From Ruminococcus sp. (GTDB lineage Bacteria; Bacillota; Clostridia; Oscillospirales; Acutalibacteraceae): 64,000 bases of DNA. The stretch covers positions 62,001 to 126,000 of the forward strand of contig SFIQ01000008.1 of NCBI GenBank assembly GCA_004555265.1, written 5' to 3'. Both the position numbers and the translations under genes were made by a program. The notes under the pieces were generated by a model. That model had not been told where the DNA came from. It searched no databases and was given only the letters and a program-made list of their open reading frames with translations. Positions 32,427 to 39,976 of the stretch are shown here, piece by piece; the stretch's first letter is position 1; every line of letters starts with the position of its first letter.

Positions 32427-33345
32427 ATGGTGAAAAAACATCGTATTTGTGCAGGTTTAATGGTCTTTTTCTATACTTTCGATGCATGTTTCGGCTGCTG
32501 AAAAGGAATGCTTTGTTTCTTATGATGCTGCAAGCGGAGAAATTCAGTATATATATTGTATGTCTACGAAAGAATATGATTCGGTCTATTCGCCTCCCGG
32601 TGAGGGGGATTTGGAGGCAATTGAGACTGCATATAAGCAGATAAATGAAAAGCGTCTAGAGCAGAATACGGATAGCAATGTAATTATGCCGTATTCTATT
32701 ATCGGTTCTGATGAACGTACAAAGGTCGGAGCAGAAATATGTACGCCGTATAGTCGGATCTGTTTTTTGGAAATGACTTGGGCGGACGGGCATGTTGAAC
32801 GGGGAACAGGTTGGTTGTATTCAAGAGACAGAGTAGCAACAGCGGGACATTGTGTTTACAGCCAAGAGCATGGTTGGGCGGATAGCATCCGTGTACAACC
32901 GGGGCGATACGGTGATTATGCGCCTTTTGGAGAGACATGGTCGCTTCAAATGCTTACAAGCAATAATTGGATAAACAATGCAGACAGTGCATATGACTAT
33001 GCATTTCTTCGACTGCGCGACCCGATAGGCGATATATGCGGCTTTTTTGGGTATAGTGCAAATTCCGGTTATGTTGGTGCAAAAGTAAATATTGCGGGTT
33101 ATCCTGGAGATAAAAATCCTTGGGACTCCGGCGAACAATGGCAATGGCAGATGAGTGGGCGCTTAACCATAGTCACTACAAAAAATCTGTACTATTTGAT
33201 TGACACAGCAGTAGGGCAAAGCGGTGCACCAATCTATTATCCGGGGAATAATATCGCGATTGGAATTCATACAACCGGAGGGACGCTCAGCAATCATGGG
33301 TCAAGGCTGACGGCTGCAATGGTTGAGTGTATGCAAACATGGTAG
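32427..33345 (+). pseudogene. V8-like glutamyl endopeptidase (S1B) with a one-base frameshift in the signal peptide
   Basis: The main frame (from 32482) encodes a trypsin-fold secreted protease with an intact triad: H123 in VATAGHC, D172 in DSAYDYAFLRL, S247 in AVGQSGAPI. IIGSDERTKVG resembles the mature N-terminus of Bacillus glutamyl endopeptidase, so residues before it are a propeptide. The ribosome site GGAGG and ATG at 32427 lie in another frame (MVKKHRICAGLMVFF...), which stops at once. Removing one T from the TTTTT at 32466-32470 fuses them into a proper signal peptide ending FSILSMHVSA. No ribosome site precedes 32482. It may be a true mutation, phase variation at the T-run, or a sequencing error. 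The region is AT-rich compared with its neighbours. Confidence 0.75.
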
Positions 33346-33355
33346 GAGGTATTTT

Positions 33356-33772
33356 ATGCGAAAAATTTCGGCCTGCGGATTTATCTTTTTCGTTATGCTT
33401 TTTTTCAGTTCCTGTGCGGTTAGCAAGCCTAATGGTACAGTAAAATTATCTGTCGCGTCTCCGGAAGGAACGCCGATTCCAGATGTGTATGTTTATGCTG
33501 AAAAATATGCAGACGGCAGAGAGATTTTTCCGGGACCTTTGCTTGGTGTGACGGATAAAAACGGCATTTTGGAATACACGCCGGAACAATACGGTGCGCA
33601 GGAGCTAACCTTTTTGCAATACGGATTCACTTCGGACGGGAAAGAGCGAAGAACGGGGGAATCCGCTGTGCCTTATGGAATTGTTTCCGTAGAAATTACA
33701 CGTGAAGCCGTGCGGGAAAATCGTGTGATACCGATTCAGATTGCTTCTGTGTCGTTTACAGAAGAACAATAA
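33356..33772 (+). CDS. Small secreted lipoprotein with a carboxypeptidase-regulatory-like beta domain
   Basis: A 138-residue protein with a lipoprotein signal: basic start (MRKISACGF), hydrophobic core, and lipobox-like FFSSC, with Cys near residue 20. The rest is a single beta-sandwich-like module (VKLSVASPEGTPIPDVYVYA ... GVTDKNGILEYTPEQYG) of the carboxypeptidase regulatory/prealbumin type. GGAGG precedes the ATG at 33356. It starts 10 bp after the protease gene, so the two are co-expressed. It might anchor, bind or inhibit the protease at the surface; that is a guess. Codon use is more AT-rich than in the flanking genes. Confidence 0.75.
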   Translation: MRKISACGFIFFVMLFFSSCAVSKPNGTVKLSVASPEGTPIPDVYVYAEKYADGREIFPGPLLGVTDKNGILEYTPEQYGAQELTFLQYGFTSDGKERRTGESAVPYGIVSVEITREAVRENRVIPIQIASVSFTEEQ

Positions 33773-33780
33773 AAAAGTTA

Positions 33781-33818
33781 AACGCCGCCGACGGCAAAAA
33801 TCGGCGGCGTTTTTTGTA
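33781..33818 (+). terminator. Terminator after the lipoprotein gene (right copy of the duplicated hairpin)
   Basis: An 11-bp stem AACGCCGCCGA/TCGGCGGCGTT with loop CGGCAAAAA, then TTTTTTG. It shares 24 bases with the hairpin at 32285. Confidence 0.9.
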
Positions 33819-33913
33819 TGTTTTGCCTAATTTTGTTTACGTGCATAAAAGGGATAGAAATTTTATGCGTTCTGTGCTAAAATACAATTATCTATATGCA
33901 CGGGAGGCGCAAT

Positions 33914-34615
33914 ATGTCTTTTATTGAAGTCAAAAATGTGACCAAGACCTATAAAATGGGCGAGGTCGAAATTAAAGCGCTCGACGAAGTCGGGTTCGGA
34001 ATAGAAAAAGGTGAATTTGTGGTTGTGGTCGGGCCTTCGGGCGCGGGCAAAACCACCATTCTCAATATTTTGGGCGGAATGGATACCGCCTCCTCCGGCG
34101 AAATTTTTGTCGATAACGAGGATATTACGAAATTTGATGAAAAGGCGCTCACAGGGTATCGGCGCGACGATGTTGGGTTCGTGTTCCAATTTTACAATTT
34201 GGTTGGCAACCTGACGGCGCTCGAAAATGTGGAACTCGCCTTGCAAATCTGTAAAAATCCGCTGGATGCGGACGAGGTTTTGCAGGAGGTCGGGCTTTCC
34301 AACCGTATGGACAATTTCCCCGCACAGTTGTCGGGCGGTGAGCAACAGCGCGTTTCCATTGCGCGTGCGCTTGCCAAAAATCCGAAACTGCTTTTGTGCG
34401 ACGAGCCGACCGGCGCGCTCGATTACATCACCGGCAAATCCATTTTGAAACTGTTGCAGGATACCTGCCGTGAAAAGGGCGTGACGATTTTGGTCATCAC
34501 ACACAACCTGGCCATCGCCCCCATGGCGGATAAGGTCATCAAGGTGAAAAACGGCAAGATTGACCAAATCTTAATGAACAAACGCCCCACCCCCGTGGAA
34601 TATATTGAGTGGTAA
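33914..34615 (+). CDS. ABC transporter ATPase, MacB/LolD type
   Basis: A 233-residue ATPase with Walker [12 protein letters not shown]-loop FVFQFYNLV, signature [15 protein letters not shown], Walker [13 protein letters not shown] and H-loop [13 protein letters not shown] and the absence of a specificity tail place it with the ATPases that pair with FtsX/MacB permeases. GGGAGG precedes the ATG at 33914. It lies 12 bp upstream of its permease. A TGCTAAAAT extended -10 lies about 35 bp upstream. Confidence 0.93.
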   Translation: MSFIEVKNVTKTYKMGEVEIKALDEVGFGIEKGEFVVVVGPSGAGKTTILNILGGMDTASSGEIFVDNEDITKFDEKALTGYRRDDVGFVFQFYNLVGNLTALENVELALQICKNPLDADEVLQEVGLSNRMDNFPAQLSGGEQQRVSIARALAKNPKLLLCDEPTGALDYITGKSILKLLQDTCREKGVTILVITHNLAIAPMADKVIKVKNGKIDQILMNKRPTPVEYIEW

Positions 34616-34627
34616 AGGAAATCGGCT

Positions 34628-37600
34628 ATGACGAAAGGATTAAGAAAGGACTTCCGCAGAGAAGTCAAGCACAGTTTCAGCCGATTTCTGTCGATTTTGC
34701 TGATTTCGGCGCTCGGCGTTGCGTTTTTTGCGGGGATTCGCTCGGCAAGTCCTGCCATGCTCGCTTCGGCAGACGCAACCTTTGACAGCGACAATCTGGC
34801 GGATATTCGCGTGATTGGTACGCTCGGCTTGACCGACAACGATGTGGCTGCGCTGTTGAGTTTAGAGGGCGTGCAGGCGGCAGAAGGAATTTACACCGGC
34901 GACTTTTTGTGTGAGACGGAAAATAATACCGTTGTTGCCAAGGTGACCTCGATGACCAATCAGGTGAGTCTTGTGAAGGTCAAGGAGGGGCGCTATCCCG
35001 AAAAATACAATGAATGTATTGCCGACCGCGAATTTTTAGCGGCGTCGGGCTTTCAAATCGGGGATACCGTTCGCTTAAAAACCGGCACGGAGGCGAAGAT
35101 TTCCGACACCCTTGCAGACGATGAATTCACCATTGTCGGTGTGGGCGAGACCTCGTATTATTTAAACAGCGAACGCGGTACAGCCGCCATCGGCGACGGC
35201 ACGGCAGACGGGCTTTTGGTTATTCCCAAAGAAGCGTTTACGGCAGAGGTGTATTCCGAAATCCATGTCACTATGACGGGCACGGCGCAGATGAACTGTT
35301 TTTCAAAAGAGTATGACAAGGTGCTTGCCGCCGTCAAGGCAAATATTGAGGCGGTAGAATCTGCCCGCTGTGAAGCGCGTCTTGCGGAGTTTCGTACCGA
35401 TGCCGGCGAAAAACTGAACGAGGCAAAATACGAGTTTCAAAAGAAAAAAGACAAGGCAATTGCCGATTTGGGTGACGCCTACCAGACGCTGATGACCAAA
35501 GAGGCGGAACTGGAAAATGCAAAGTTAAAAATTGAACAGCAACGCCAGCAGATTGAAGAATTGCGCGCGCTGTTCGATTCGGGTGACCAAAGCGTGGAAA
35601 ACGGCAAGGAACAAATTGTCGAGGCGCGCGCCACGATTGACGATTTGGAACGGCAAAAGAAAGCGATAGAAGACCAGATTGCCGCCGATGAAGCGAAAAT
35701 TGCCCAAATGCAAAAGGACTTGCAGGCGGACGCGCCGTACATATCCGATGAGGAATATTATCAGCGCAGTATGGAGATTATCCGCGCCACGGCGACGGTG
35801 GAATATTATAAAAATCAACTGCCGGCGATTGAGAAAAGCATTGCCGATGTGAACGAACGCGTGACCACGGCAGAACAGTTTATTGCGGATTACCCCGCGG
35901 CGGCCGCCGCCGCGCGCGTAAAAATTGCCGAGGGCGAAGCGAAACTCGAAGAAGCCGAAAAAGAAATCCAAGACGGCGAAATCGCATTAGAGCGCGCCAA
36001 AGAGGATTATGCACTTGCGGTAGAGGACGCCGAAGCGGAAATCAATGCCGCACAGGAAAAGTTAGATAAATCCGAGGACGAAATCAACAATGTGAAACTG
36101 CCGAAATGGCATGTTTTAGACCGTACCTCCATCCAAAGCTACGCGACTTATAAAAACGATGCCCAGAGTATTGCCGCCATCGGCACGGTGTTCCCGATTA
36201 TCTTCTTCTTGGTGGCGGCGCTTGTCTCCTTAACCACTATGACGCGTATGGTCGAAGAGGAACGCACGCAAATCGGCACATTGAAAGCGCTCGGCTATAA
36301 AAAATCCGCGATTACGGCGAAATTTGTTTGGTACGCGTTGTTGTCCACGCTGCTCGGCAGTATTGTGGGCGTGGTGCTCGGCGAATCGTTGTTGCCGATT
36401 GTGATTATACGCACATACCGCACCGTGTATATGCATTTGACACAAACCGTGGTACAGCCGCATATTCTCAATGCGGTTGCGGCGACGGTGCTCGCGTTGC
36501 TGGCCACCGTCGGCGGCGCCGTGGCGGCGAGTGCACGCGTGTTGTCCGAAAATCCCGCGGCGCTGATGCGCCCCGAGGCACCGAAAATCGGCAAGCGTAC
36601 ATTTGTTGAGGATATTGATTTTATTTGGATGCGCCTGAATTTCGCACAAAAGGCGGCGTGCCGCAACCTGTTCCGCTACAAAAAACGGTTGTTTATGACC
36701 ATTCTCGGTGTGGCAGGCTGTATGGCGCTGTTGCTTGCGGGTTTCGGTATTCGCGATTCCGTGGAAATGCTGCCCGAAAAGCAATTTAACCGCGTTTTCA
36801 GTTATCAAGGTACCGTCGGTGCGGACGCTTCTCTGTCCCGCGCGGAGCGGCGGCAACTGCTTTCCAAAGTCGCGTCCGTAGAGGGCGTGACGGAGTATTT
36901 GCAAACCAAGAGTATCGTCACCTACGCTGAAACCGAAAAAGGCGACACTTCTGCCTATTTGATTGTCCCGCAGGATACGGTGAAACTCGGCGAATATGTG
37001 CATTTGCGCGAAGCACGCTTCCCGCATGACGATGTTACGCTGACAGACGACGGGGTTTTGATTACCGAAAAATTCGCAAAAGCCTTGGGCGTATCGGCGG
37101 GGGATATGATTACCATTAAAGAGGACGAAACCGCCGAACCGGTCGGCGATGTGCGCGTGGCGGGCGTTGTGGAAAATTATTTGAGCAGTTATATTTATAT
37201 GACGCCCAATATTTATAAGGCATTGTACGGCGAAACCGCGTCACTCAATGCCGCGCTGATTAAGGTTGACCCGAGTGCCGATACAAATGCCGTGGCAGAG
37301 GATTTGCTCGACATTAACGGCGTGACCTCGGTTTCGATGAACGCGACTACACAGGCACAGGTCAACAGTATGCTCGGCAATTTGAATGTGATTATCGCGG
37401 TGATGATTTTGGCGGCGGGGCTTTTGGCGTTTATCGTGCTTTACAACCTCAACAACATCAACATTACCGAGCGCCGCCGTGAGCTTGCCACCTTGAAGGT
37501 CTTGGGATTCTACCCCGGGGAATTGGCGGCATATGTATACCGTGAAAATGTGATTTTGACGCTGTTCGGTACGGTTTTGGGCATGGGGCTCGGCTTCGTA

Positions 37601-37783
37601 CTGCACTGGTTCGTCATGCAAACCGTGGAAACCGAAACGGTCATGTTCGGTGCGGAAATGCGCTTTACAAGTTATTTGTTTGCTATCCTTTTAACCATCG
37701 TGTTTGCGGTGCTGGTCAACGCGCTGATGTATTTCCGCATGAAAAAGATTGATATGATTGAATCTTTAAAAAGTGTGGAATAA
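34628..37783 (+). CDS. FtsX-type ABC permease with long extracellular coiled coil (1051 aa)
   Basis: A large permease with two FtsX modules. TM1 is at about 16-38 (FLSILLISALGVAFFAGI). A MacB-like extracellular domain follows, then a long charged coiled coil (about 265-490: KKKDKAIADLGDAYQTLMTK ... KAIEDQIAADEAKIAQ ... AEAEINAAQEKLDKSEDEI). Three TMs follow (about 515-645), a cytoplasmic joint, a second TM and extracellular domain, and the last three TMs. The final cytoplasmic end is FRMKKIDMIESLKSVE. Such proteins pull on or export envelope substrates mechanically, with no transport through the pore. The substrate is unknown. It forms an operon with the ATPase at 33914. Confidence 0.88.
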   Translation: MTKGLRKDFRREVKHSFSRFLSILLISALGVAFFAGIRSASPAMLASADATFDSDNLADIRVIGTLGLTDNDVAALLSLEGVQAAEGIYTGDFLCETENNTVVAKVTSMTNQVSLVKVKEGRYPEKYNECIADREFLAASGFQIGDTVRLKTGTEAKISDTLADDEFTIVGVGETSYYLNSERGTAAIGDGTADGLLVIPKEAFTAEVYSEIHVTMTGTAQMNCFSKEYDKVLAAVKANIEAVESARCEARLAEFRTDAGEKLNEAKYEFQKKKDKAIADLGDAYQTLMTKEAELENAKLKIEQQRQQIEELRALFDSGDQSVENGKEQIVEARATIDDLERQKKAIEDQIAADEAKIAQMQKDLQADAPYISDEEYYQRSMEIIRATATVEYYKNQLPAIEKSIADVNERVTTAEQFIADYPAAAAAARVKIAEGEAKLEEAEKEIQDGEIALERAKEDYALAVEDAEAEINAAQEKLDKSEDEINNVKLPKWHVLDRTSIQSYATYKNDAQSIAAIGTVFPIIFFLVAALVSLTTMTRMVEEERTQIGTLKALGYKKSAITAKFVWYALLSTLLGSIVGVVLGESLLPIVIIRTYRTVYMHLTQTVVQPHILNAVAATVLALLATVGGAVAASARVLSENPAALMRPEAPKIGKRTFVEDIDFIWMRLNFAQKAACRNLFRYKKRLFMTILGVAGCMALLLAGFGIRDSVEMLPEKQFNRVFSYQGTVGADASLSRAERRQLLSKVASVEGVTEYLQTKSIVTYAETEKGDTSAYLIVPQDTVKLGEYVHLREARFPHDDVTLTDDGVLITEKFAKALGVSAGDMITIKEDETAEPVGDVRVAGVVENYLSSYIYMTPNIYKALYGETASLNAALIKVDPSADTNAVAEDLLDINGVTSVSMNATTQAQVNSMLGNLNVIIAVMILAAGLLAFIVLYNLNNINITERRRELATLKVLGFYPGELAAYVYRENVILTLFGTVLGMGLGFVLHWFVMQTVETETVMFGAEMRFTSYLFAILLTIVFAVLVNALMYFRMKKIDMIESLKSVE

Positions 37784-37796
37784 TGAAAAAATACGC

Positions 37797-37836
37797 CAAA
37801 AAACCGATGCCTGCAAGTGTGGGCATCGGTTTTTTG
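37797..37836 (+). terminator. Terminator after the large ABC permease
   Basis: AAAAAACCGATGCC pairs with GGGCATCGGTTTTTT around TGCAAGTGT, leaving a T-run. Confidence 0.92.
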
Positions 37837-37925
37837 CGCTGAAAAGGCTGCGTGTCGACGCCTGACAAATCAATTGGGGTTTGTCTTTCCAACCGTAGGG
37901 GCGAACTGTGTTCGCCCGCCCGATT

Positions 37926-38011
37926 GTCATTCTGAGCCGTTAGGCGAAGAATCTCGTTTCGCGCAGGTTTACTTTGTTCTATTGGAGATCCTTCGCTTCG
38001 CTCAGGATGAC
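37926..38011. repeat. Dispersed palindromic repeat, family A, copy 3
   Basis: It is 86 bp and identical to copy 4 at 38242-38327. Copies 3 and 4 are direct repeats 316 bp apart. Confidence 0.9.
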
Positions 38012-38031
38012 ACACAAAATACAATTTACAG

Positions 38032-38057
38032 GGTAGGGCGGGGGCTTGCTCCCGCCG
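38032..38057 (+). repeat. Dispersed GC-rich repeat, family B, copy 2
   Basis: Matches 511-536, including the preceding GGTAGGGCGGGGG. Confidence 0.75.
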
Positions 38058-38241
38058 CTTATGCCCCCTCTGACGAGGGGGCTGTCAAATGCACAGCATT
38101 TGACTGGGGGAGAGATATTTCCGTTTTTCTCCCTCCGTCTTTTGCCTGCGGCAAAAGCCACCTCCCTCTAAGAGGGAGGGAATATGGGGCGGCGTCCTCG
38201 ACGACCCGTTTATAGGGGAGGGTCTCCGTGCCCGCCCGATT

Positions 38242-38327
38242 GTCATTCTGAGCCGTTAGGCGAAGAATCTCGTTTCGCGCAGGTTTACTTTGTTCTATTG
38301 GAGATCCTTCGCTTCGCTCAGGATGAC
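38242..38327. repeat. Dispersed palindromic repeat, family A, copy 4
   Basis: Identical over 86 bp to copy 3. The preceding CCGCCCGATT is shared too. Confidence 0.9.
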
Positions 38328-38375
38328 AAATCATCCCTATAACCCCCAATTTGCCTTTTCCGAACAATCGCAATA

Positions 38376-38418
38376 AAAAACAGGGTATGTCAAACTGCTT
38401 TGACATACCCTTGTTTTT
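38376..38418 (-). terminator. Terminator of perR-rubrerythrin
   Basis: On the minus strand, AAGGGTATGTCAAA pairs with TTTGACATACCC around a GCAG loop, followed by TGTTTTTTA. Confidence 0.9.
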
Positions 38419-38437
38419 GGCGAATTTCAATGAAAAA

Positions 38438-38983
38438 TTAACCGAAATATCTTTTGAGAAGTCCTTCAAACGCTTTGCCGTGACGGGCTTCGTCGCGCGC
38501 CATTTCATGCACGGTGTCATGGATAGCGTCGAGGCCTTCCTCTTTTGCACGCTTCGCAAGCTCGAATTTGCCCATGGTTGCGCCGTTTTCCGCTTCTACG
38601 CGCATTTCCAAATTCTTTTTGGTGCTGTCGGTAATGACTTCGCCCAAAAGCTCTGCAAATTTTGCGGCATGCTCTGCTTCTTCATACGCCGCTTTTTCCC
38701 AATACAGACCGATTTCGGGATAGCCCTCTCTGTGGGCAACGCGCGCCATGGCAAGATACATGCCGACTTCCGAGCATTCGCCGTTGAAGTTTGCGCGAAG
38801 ACCTTCGAGAATGTCTTCCGGAACGCCTTTGGCTACGCCGACAACATGCTCGGCAGCCCAGGTTTTTGCGCTTTCCTCAACCACGGTGAATTTCGAACCG
38901 GGCACGCCGCATTGGGGGCATTTTTCGGGCGGGGTATCGCCTTCATGGACATAACCGCATACGGGGCAAACAAATTTTTTCAT
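38438..38983 (-). CDS. Reverse-type rubrerythrin (NADH peroxidase)
   Basis: A non-haem di-iron protein that reduces peroxide in anaerobes. The 181-residue product carries its rubredoxin domain at the N-terminus (C6, C9, C22, C25: CPVCG ... CPQCG), the order of reverse rubrerythrins. The ferritin-like domain follows, with the Glu/His motifs [33 protein letters not shown] and [17 protein letters not shown] precedes the start. It is 18 bp downstream of a PerR-like regulator and is surely in its operon, which fits peroxide control. Confidence 0.93.
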   Translation of the reverse strand: MKKFVCPVCGYVHEGDTPPEKCPQCGVPGSKFTVVEESAKTWAAEHVVGVAKGVPEDILEGLRANFNGECSEVGMYLAMARVAHREGYPEIGLYWEKAAYEEAEHAAKFAELLGEVITDSTKKNLEMRVEAENGATMGKFELAKRAKEEGLDAIHDTVHEMARDEARHGKAFEGLLKRYFG

Positions 38984-39001
38984 AACAAATTCCTCCTGAA
39001 T

Positions 39002-39412
39002 TTAATTTTTTTCTTTTTTATTTTGTTCGGCGTGCATACAGCAATTCGTACATACGCCGAAAAAAATCAAACTGTAATTGTGAATTTCACCGTCAAACGG
39101 CTTTTCCAGCAATGCGCTTGTCGGCGGCGGACTGCATTGCGGCAAATCATAAAATCTACCGCATTTTTCGCATTGCAAATGTGCGTGGCGGTGGGTGTCG
39201 GCATCATAGTGCTCCTCCCCGCCTGAAGAAAAACTGAAAATCGTACCGTTTTCACACAGTGATTTCAAATTGCGGTACAGCGTGCCGAGGCTTAAATTCG
39301 GCATTTCCGCCCGCACAGAAAGATACAGCTCCATTGCAGTGGGATGGTCACAGCGTTGCTGCAAATTTTGCAAGATTGCGTCACGCTGACGGCTTTTTCG
39401 CACCTGCGGCAT
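39002..39412 (-). CDS. perR: Fur-family metalloregulator, probably PerR
   Basis: A 136-residue Fur-family protein. The winged-helix part (1-80) includes RQRDAILQNLQQ and LSLGTLYRNLKSL. The metal site contains EEHYDADTHRHAHLQC, with closely spaced Asp and His. Two CxxC pairs (CEKC, CTNC) form the structural zinc site. PerR rather than Fur or Zur is inferred from the co-transcribed peroxide reductase. I chose the ATG at 39412 because GAGAGGTGG precedes it. A Fur/Per-like box overlies its own promoter. Confidence 0.82.
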   Translation of the reverse strand: MPQVRKSRQRDAILQNLQQRCDHPTAMELYLSVRAEMPNLSLGTLYRNLKSLCENGTIFSFSSGGEEHYDADTHRHAHLQCEKCGRFYDLPQCSPPPTSALLEKPFDGEIHNYSLIFFGVCTNCCMHAEQNKKEKN

Positions 39413-39439
39413 GGACACCACCTCTCTGATAATTAACAA

Positions 39440-39454
39440 TAACGATAATCATTA
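39440..39454. promoter_or_regulatory. Fur/Per box over the perR start site
   Basis: TAACGATAATCATTA is close to the 7-1-7 Fur/Per consensus TGATAATNATTATCA. It lies just after the -10, so binding would block transcription. It suggests autoregulation of perR and control of rubrerythrin. Confidence 0.65.
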
Positions 39455-39459
39455 CTGAT

Positions 39460-39487
39460 ATTATAACAGAAATAGGGATGTTGTCAA
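39460..39487 (-). promoter_or_regulatory. Sigma-A promoter of perR-rubrerythrin
   Basis: On the minus strand, TTGACA (39482-39487), a 16-bp spacer, and TATAAT (39460-39465). Confidence 0.75.
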
Positions 39488-39624
39488 GAGGATTTTCGGG
39501 AATATTTTTGCGGCAGACGCGAGATTTTGCGCCTGTTTCCTGCGGCGGCGAAAAAACGAATACAACCTTGCCGCGCTCCCTTTACAGAGCGGAAAAATAA
39601 TTTTCAGGAAAATGAAATTTAGTG

Positions 39625-39653
39625 TTGATTTTTTAAAAAGAATCCGTTATAAT
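39625..39653 (+). promoter_or_regulatory. Promoter of tRNA-Leu
   Basis: TTGATT (39625-39630), a 17-bp spacer, and TATAAT (39648-39653), 24 bp before the tRNA. Confidence 0.8.
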
Positions 39654-39676
39654 ATACAAGCGTTAAAAATTCACCT

Positions 39677-39763
39677 GCCGGTGTGATGGAATTGGCAGAC
39701 GTGCTGGACTCAAAATCCAGTGGTAGCGATACCGTGCCGGTTCGACCCCGGCCACCGGCACCA
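39677..39763 (+). tRNA. tRNA-Leu (anticodon CAA)
   Basis: An 87-base tRNA with encoded CCA. The acceptor stem is GCCGGTG/CACCGGC. The D arm has TGGAATTGGCAGAC. The anticodon stem CTGGA/TCCAG closes the loop CTCAAAA, giving anticodon CAA (reads TTG). A long variable arm is typical of class II tRNA-Leu, and the T arm is GCCGGTTCGACCCCGGC. It is a single gene with its own promoter and terminator. Confidence 0.97.
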
Positions 39764-39807
39764 AAACGAAAATCCGTTCTCGAAAGAGGGCGGATTTTTG
39801 TTTTGGT
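39761..39807 (+). terminator. Terminator after tRNA-Leu
   Basis: CCAAAACGAAAATCCG pairs with CGGATTTTTGTTTTGG almost perfectly around TTCTCGAAAGAGGG. The T-rich 3' arm gives the release tract. Confidence 0.82.
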
Positions 39808-39976
39808 TTCTTCATTTTTCATGATTTATTATGCATTCATACGGATGTGCATACTGTATAAAGCATATGTTCGGGCTCTGCTGACGCAAAAAACTTTTCT
39901 TTTTTATATTTCCCCCTTTTCTTTTGAAAAGGATAGGTGTATACTATGGAAAAATTTGAAATCGAGTTGATAAATT

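Larger units (their letters stand above)
37837..38375. other. Intergenic repeat mosaic (no gene seen)
   Basis: This stretch has a family C fragment (about 37893-37920), two identical family A copies (37926-38011, 38242-38327), a family B copy (38032-38057), and a further module (about 38064-38190) made of the hairpins CCCCCTC-TGAC-GAGGGGG and CCTCCCTC-TAA-GAGGGAGG. The latter module also looks like a dispersed Oscillospiraceae repeat, but it occurs once here. Reading frames across the area are not gene-like. Confidence 0.75.

Noticed and set aside
37817..38215. 132-residue plus-strand frame through the repeat mosaic
   Set aside because: It is built from repeat sequence (PDCHSEPLGEESRF-type translations of family A). 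It has no ribosome site and no gene-like composition.
37926..38327. Composite transposon or integrated element bounded by the two identical 86-bp repeats
   Set aside because: The 230 bp between them hold only other intergenic repeat modules, with no transposase or cargo.
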